Part shown: positions 6,765 through 6,885 of the stretch, one piece after another | Layout: every line of letters starts with the position of its first letter | How positions within the stretch are numbered: position 1 is the stretch's first letter | Assembly: GCA_015231665.1 (NCBI GenBank) | Contig: JADGBD010000076.1 | Coordinates: forward strand, 1,471-8,355 | Reading direction: 5' to 3' | Source of the DNA: Gammaproteobacteria bacterium | GTDB lineage: Bacteria; Pseudomonadota; Gammaproteobacteria; Chromatiales; Chromatiaceae | Length of the DNA: 6,885 nucleotides | Position numbers and translations under genes: made by a program | Notes under the pieces: generated by a model | Databases searched by the model: none | What the model was told of the DNA's origin: nothing | The model's input: the letters and a program-made list of their open reading frames with translations, nothing else

Positions 6765-6779
6765 GTGCACGTTTTGCAC
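6765..6779. repeat. Short inverted repeat GTGCA-N5-TGCAC upstream of aroA
   Basis: GTGCA (6765-6769) and TGCAC (6775-6779) are perfect inverted arms around a 5-nt centre. This is the size of a dimeric regulator operator and lies about 190 nt before the aroA ATG. It is not the NtrC pattern, whose arms are in the opposite order. Five-base arms can arise by chance, so an operator is only a suggestion. Confidence 0.25.
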
Positions 6780-6871
6780 CGACGCAAAACAAAAACATGC
6801 TACGACAACTGGCGCTGAAAATTCGGCCAGAATCGCAACAAGTTGAACTTGAATGGAATTTAGAGCGGTAG

Positions 6872-6885
6872 TGGCGGAGGGTCAG
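6872..6885 (-). tRNA. Probable 3' end of a tRNA gene, tRNA-Ser most likely (cut by the window edge)
   Basis: The minus strand at the edge reads CTGACCCTCCGCCA. It ends in CCA and looks like the last base pairs of a T-arm followed by a 3' acceptor strand ACCCTCC, discriminator G and CCA. An acceptor of the GGAGGGT type with G73 is usual for serine tRNAs of Gammaproteobacteria. With only 14 nt visible, neither cloverleaf nor anticodon can be checked, and a chance match is possible. Confidence 0.4.

Larger units (their letters stand above)
6575..6871. other. Intergenic spacer upstream of aroA, no gene recognised
   Basis: These 297 bases separate the presumed tRNA end from aroA and are visibly more AT-rich than the coding part. 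On the minus strand I see a hairpin CTTGCGC-N15-GCGCAAG (6679-6651) without a T-tract, a 13-base palindrome TCGGAGGCTCCGA (6738-6750) and T-rich TTTTTGTTTTG around 6796-6786. The aroA promoter should lie here, but I found no convincing -35/-10 pair; the best sequence, CAAACT with TTCAAC 18 nt upstream, is weak. Short ORFs on both strands (6614-6871 plus, 6798-6571 minus) have no recognisable motif or Shine-Dalgarno. Confidence 0.6.

Noticed and set aside
6574..6787. 71-codon N-terminal extension of aroA in frame
   Set aside because: The residues do not resemble EPSP synthase or the TyrA half of the Pseudomonas fusion, and a good RBS precedes the internal ATG at 6574.
6571..6798. 75-aa minus-strand ORF whose stop overlaps the aroA ATG as ATGA
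   Set aside because: The overlap is suggestive of coupling, but the product has no motif, composition is Ser/Arg/Pro-scattered, there is no Shine-Dalgarno before its ATG, and the region is intergenic in character. It would deserve another look only if conserved in relatives.
6614..6871. 85-aa plus-strand ORF ending immediately before the presumed tRNA
   Set aside because: No recognisable family or ribosome binding site; I considered an integrase or recombinase C-terminus beside the tRNA but saw no such motif.

Overview
The window is a stretch of gammaproteobacterial chromosome. Every convincing gene lies on the minus strand, so it reads from 6885 down to 1. The order aroA-cmk-rpsA-ihfB is the conserved Pseudomonas-like arrangement, and it is followed by cmoA-cmoB (wobble-uridine tRNA modification) and pabB. 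Base composition looks moderately GC-rich and even across the coding part. The genus cannot be fixed from sequence alone. The free-standing aroA, not fused to tyrA as in Pseudomonas, and the replacement of the usual post-ihfB gene by a small Cys-containing ORF argue for a gammaproteobacterium outside Pseudomonas proper.

Layout in transcription order. (1) 6885-6872 looks like the last 14 nt of a tRNA gene, probably tRNA-Ser, with an encoded CCA end. (2) 6871-6575 is a comparatively AT-rich spacer with no gene I can defend. (3) aroA (6574-5255) overlaps cmk (5258-4581) by ATGA. (4) Two hairpins, one of them a clear intrinsic terminator, lie between cmk and rpsA (4464-2788), so ribosomal protein S1 probably also has its own promoter. 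(5) A 12-bp perfect hairpin with four T's separates rpsA from ihfB (2730-2443). (6) A strong terminator follows ihfB, and its T-tract ends 3 nt before the ATG of an unrecognised 67-aa ORF (2379-2176). (7) An array of degenerate CTCTGCG units bracketed by an 8-bp inverted repeat fills the gap before cmoA. (8) cmoA (2060-1317), cmoB (1294-305) and the beginning of pabB (308 to the window edge) form a tight operon, with cmoB and pabB overlapping by ATGA.

Functionally, AroA makes EPSP, the chorismate precursor. PabB consumes chorismate for folate. CmoA needs prephenate, made from chorismate, to form carboxy-SAM, which CmoB uses on tRNA. Cmk, S1 and IHF-beta are nucleotide, translation and nucleoid housekeeping functions. 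I found no phage gene, transposase, CRISPR array or defence system. The less ordinary items are the repeat cassette, the small ORF abutting a terminator, and the likely tRNA end at the window edge.
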